NCBI GenBank assembly: GCA_947247005.1
Contig: OX365954.1
Coordinates: forward strand, 264,001-328,000
DNA length: 64,000 nt
Reading direction: 5' to 3'
From: Spisula solida
Taxonomy: Eukaryota; Mollusca; Bivalvia; Venerida; Mactridae
Positions 62,901 through 64,000 of this stretch are shown piece by piece. Below the pieces are notes generated by a model. The model was not told where the DNA came from and ran no database searches. It saw only the letters and a program-made list of their open reading frames with translations. The translations under genes were made by a program, and so were the position numbers. Numbering within the stretch: position 1 is the first letter of the stretch; each line of letters begins with the position of its first letter.

Positions 62901-64000
62901 TTAAAATAAGACATTAATAAGAGAAATTGTAATGTTACGTAAACAAGTGACTGACCTAGTTAATCGATTTAAACAATTATCCAGGTAATTTATCACCATA
63001 CAATTATCCTGATCAATGTGAACTTTTACAATTTCTCCAATAACCGCTTTATTACAATATAGAATTCAAATCAATACATGCAATAGAATGATTCTTCTGT
63101 ATAATTCTTCATCTTTCATTTCAATTACAGCAAGCTAGGATTCTCTCTGGAGCAAAGAAGCATAACATAATAAATCCAACACAACTTGGAAACTAGGCAT
63201 GGAAATACAGATTTTACACCAAGGACAATAACTCTATTGCGACTGGATTCCACCAAATAATGTACACCAGATGCTGACTCAAACATTCCTGTTAACATTC
63301 ATCATTAAGATTAAATTACCTCCAGAGATAATTTATGATGCATGACACAAAAAAAGAGAATGCCCACCTGGCCGCTGAATTTCACCGATTTCGCTGTTGG
63401 GGTTGTGGATTTGAATCCAACCCTACGGATGAGAGTTCATATGCAAAGTTTAAAAACATTTAGTTTTTTATTTGTAAAATATACATAATTTATGTGTGGT
63501 AAATTTGAAATGCATGCTTGCAACAGCACTTGTTATAATGAAATTGTAAATCCAGGTATGGAAATCTTCAAACTACCTGAAACATATCCATATCCGACAT
63601 TATATATTATAAGTATATCCATTACAACATATGTGTGTTACTAACAGAATGACATTATAGAATATAATATCATAATACAGCAGTAATATACAATGACAGG
63701 TAACCACTTTTAAGTGAAATATTCTGCAGATAGATAGATAAATAAATGCCACAACCTGACATATATATATACATGTTAACGTCACGTCTCTATACTACAC
63801 AATATGTACAATCATACAACAGGTGTTACATGGACAGTCTGTAATAAACACTCAATGAAATCACTGACCAACAATTACCATAACCAGCCACTGGCTTCTT
63901 ACTAATTAACATAATTAGTAAATGTATGTTAATTAATGGATAGGAAAAAGAACAATAACCAATACTGTATGTTTGTGATACTGATCATGTTAAAATAGCC
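59986..64000. other. AT-rich stretch to the window end, no genes
   Basis: Near 63409 ggatttgaatccaacccta looks like a degenerate B box in an otherwise unrecognised context. The words aaggacaataactct (63222) and cctcccctccccct (60552) stand out slightly. No open frame over 85 codons and no recognisable domain. Confidence 0.45.

Overview
This is animal nuclear DNA: AT-rich, almost free of coding sequence, and dominated by tandem arrays and remnants of transposable elements. A bivalve or related mollusc is my best guess (about 60% sure). The guess rests on remembered families: SINEs with a shared central domain, a dispersed CCCCTACCGG-ended repeat, 'aagggcaataactc'-type words and frequent acatgta strings. 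No search was run. I recognise no host exon, no functional tRNA or rRNA gene, no CRISPR array and no bacterial feature. The window could be intergenic or lie inside very large introns.

Layout. 1-5 kb: a palindrome-dense element with short inverted ends (1538-3160), then a 27-bp minisatellite (3217-3880). 5-14 kb: a tRNA-derived SINE (about 5061-5310), minisatellites of 50 and about 56 bp, and a small PIF/Harbinger-like MITE with TAA target duplications (12071-12291). 14-21 kb: the main tandem-repeat block, with 33-bp (14110-15588), about 65-bp (17708-18110), 44-bp (19154-19370) and 42/43-bp (19386-21131) arrays. 22-27 kb: a 5.1-kb structure bounded by diverged inverted arms of about 540 bp with TAA on both sides. 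It carries a SINE and a block related to the 12-kb MITE. 29-49 kb: further arrays (51, 59, 16, about 50, 35 and 15 bp units) in otherwise unremarkable AT-rich DNA. 53.86-56.15 kb: the only convincing protein-coding sequence, a minus-strand non-LTR retrotransposon with a PHD finger, the start of an AP-endonuclease and a complete-looking reverse transcriptase core. It is internally deleted and frameshifted. 56-64 kb: a MITE, a 451-bp hairpin-ended repeat with two RFX-type X-boxes, and quiet AT-rich DNA.

No set of genes works together here. The 14 larger tandem arrays cover roughly 12% of the window by my estimate. Several have units that are multiples of three, so they give long open frames on one or both strands that should not be read as genes. 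The points most worth a second look are the TTCATGAA-rich element, the 5.1-kb inverted-arm structure with a perfect DR1 nuclear-receptor site kept in each arm, the PHD-EN-RT retrotransposon, the X-box pair and the two-length 42/43-bp array. I did not find a convincing new multi-gene system.
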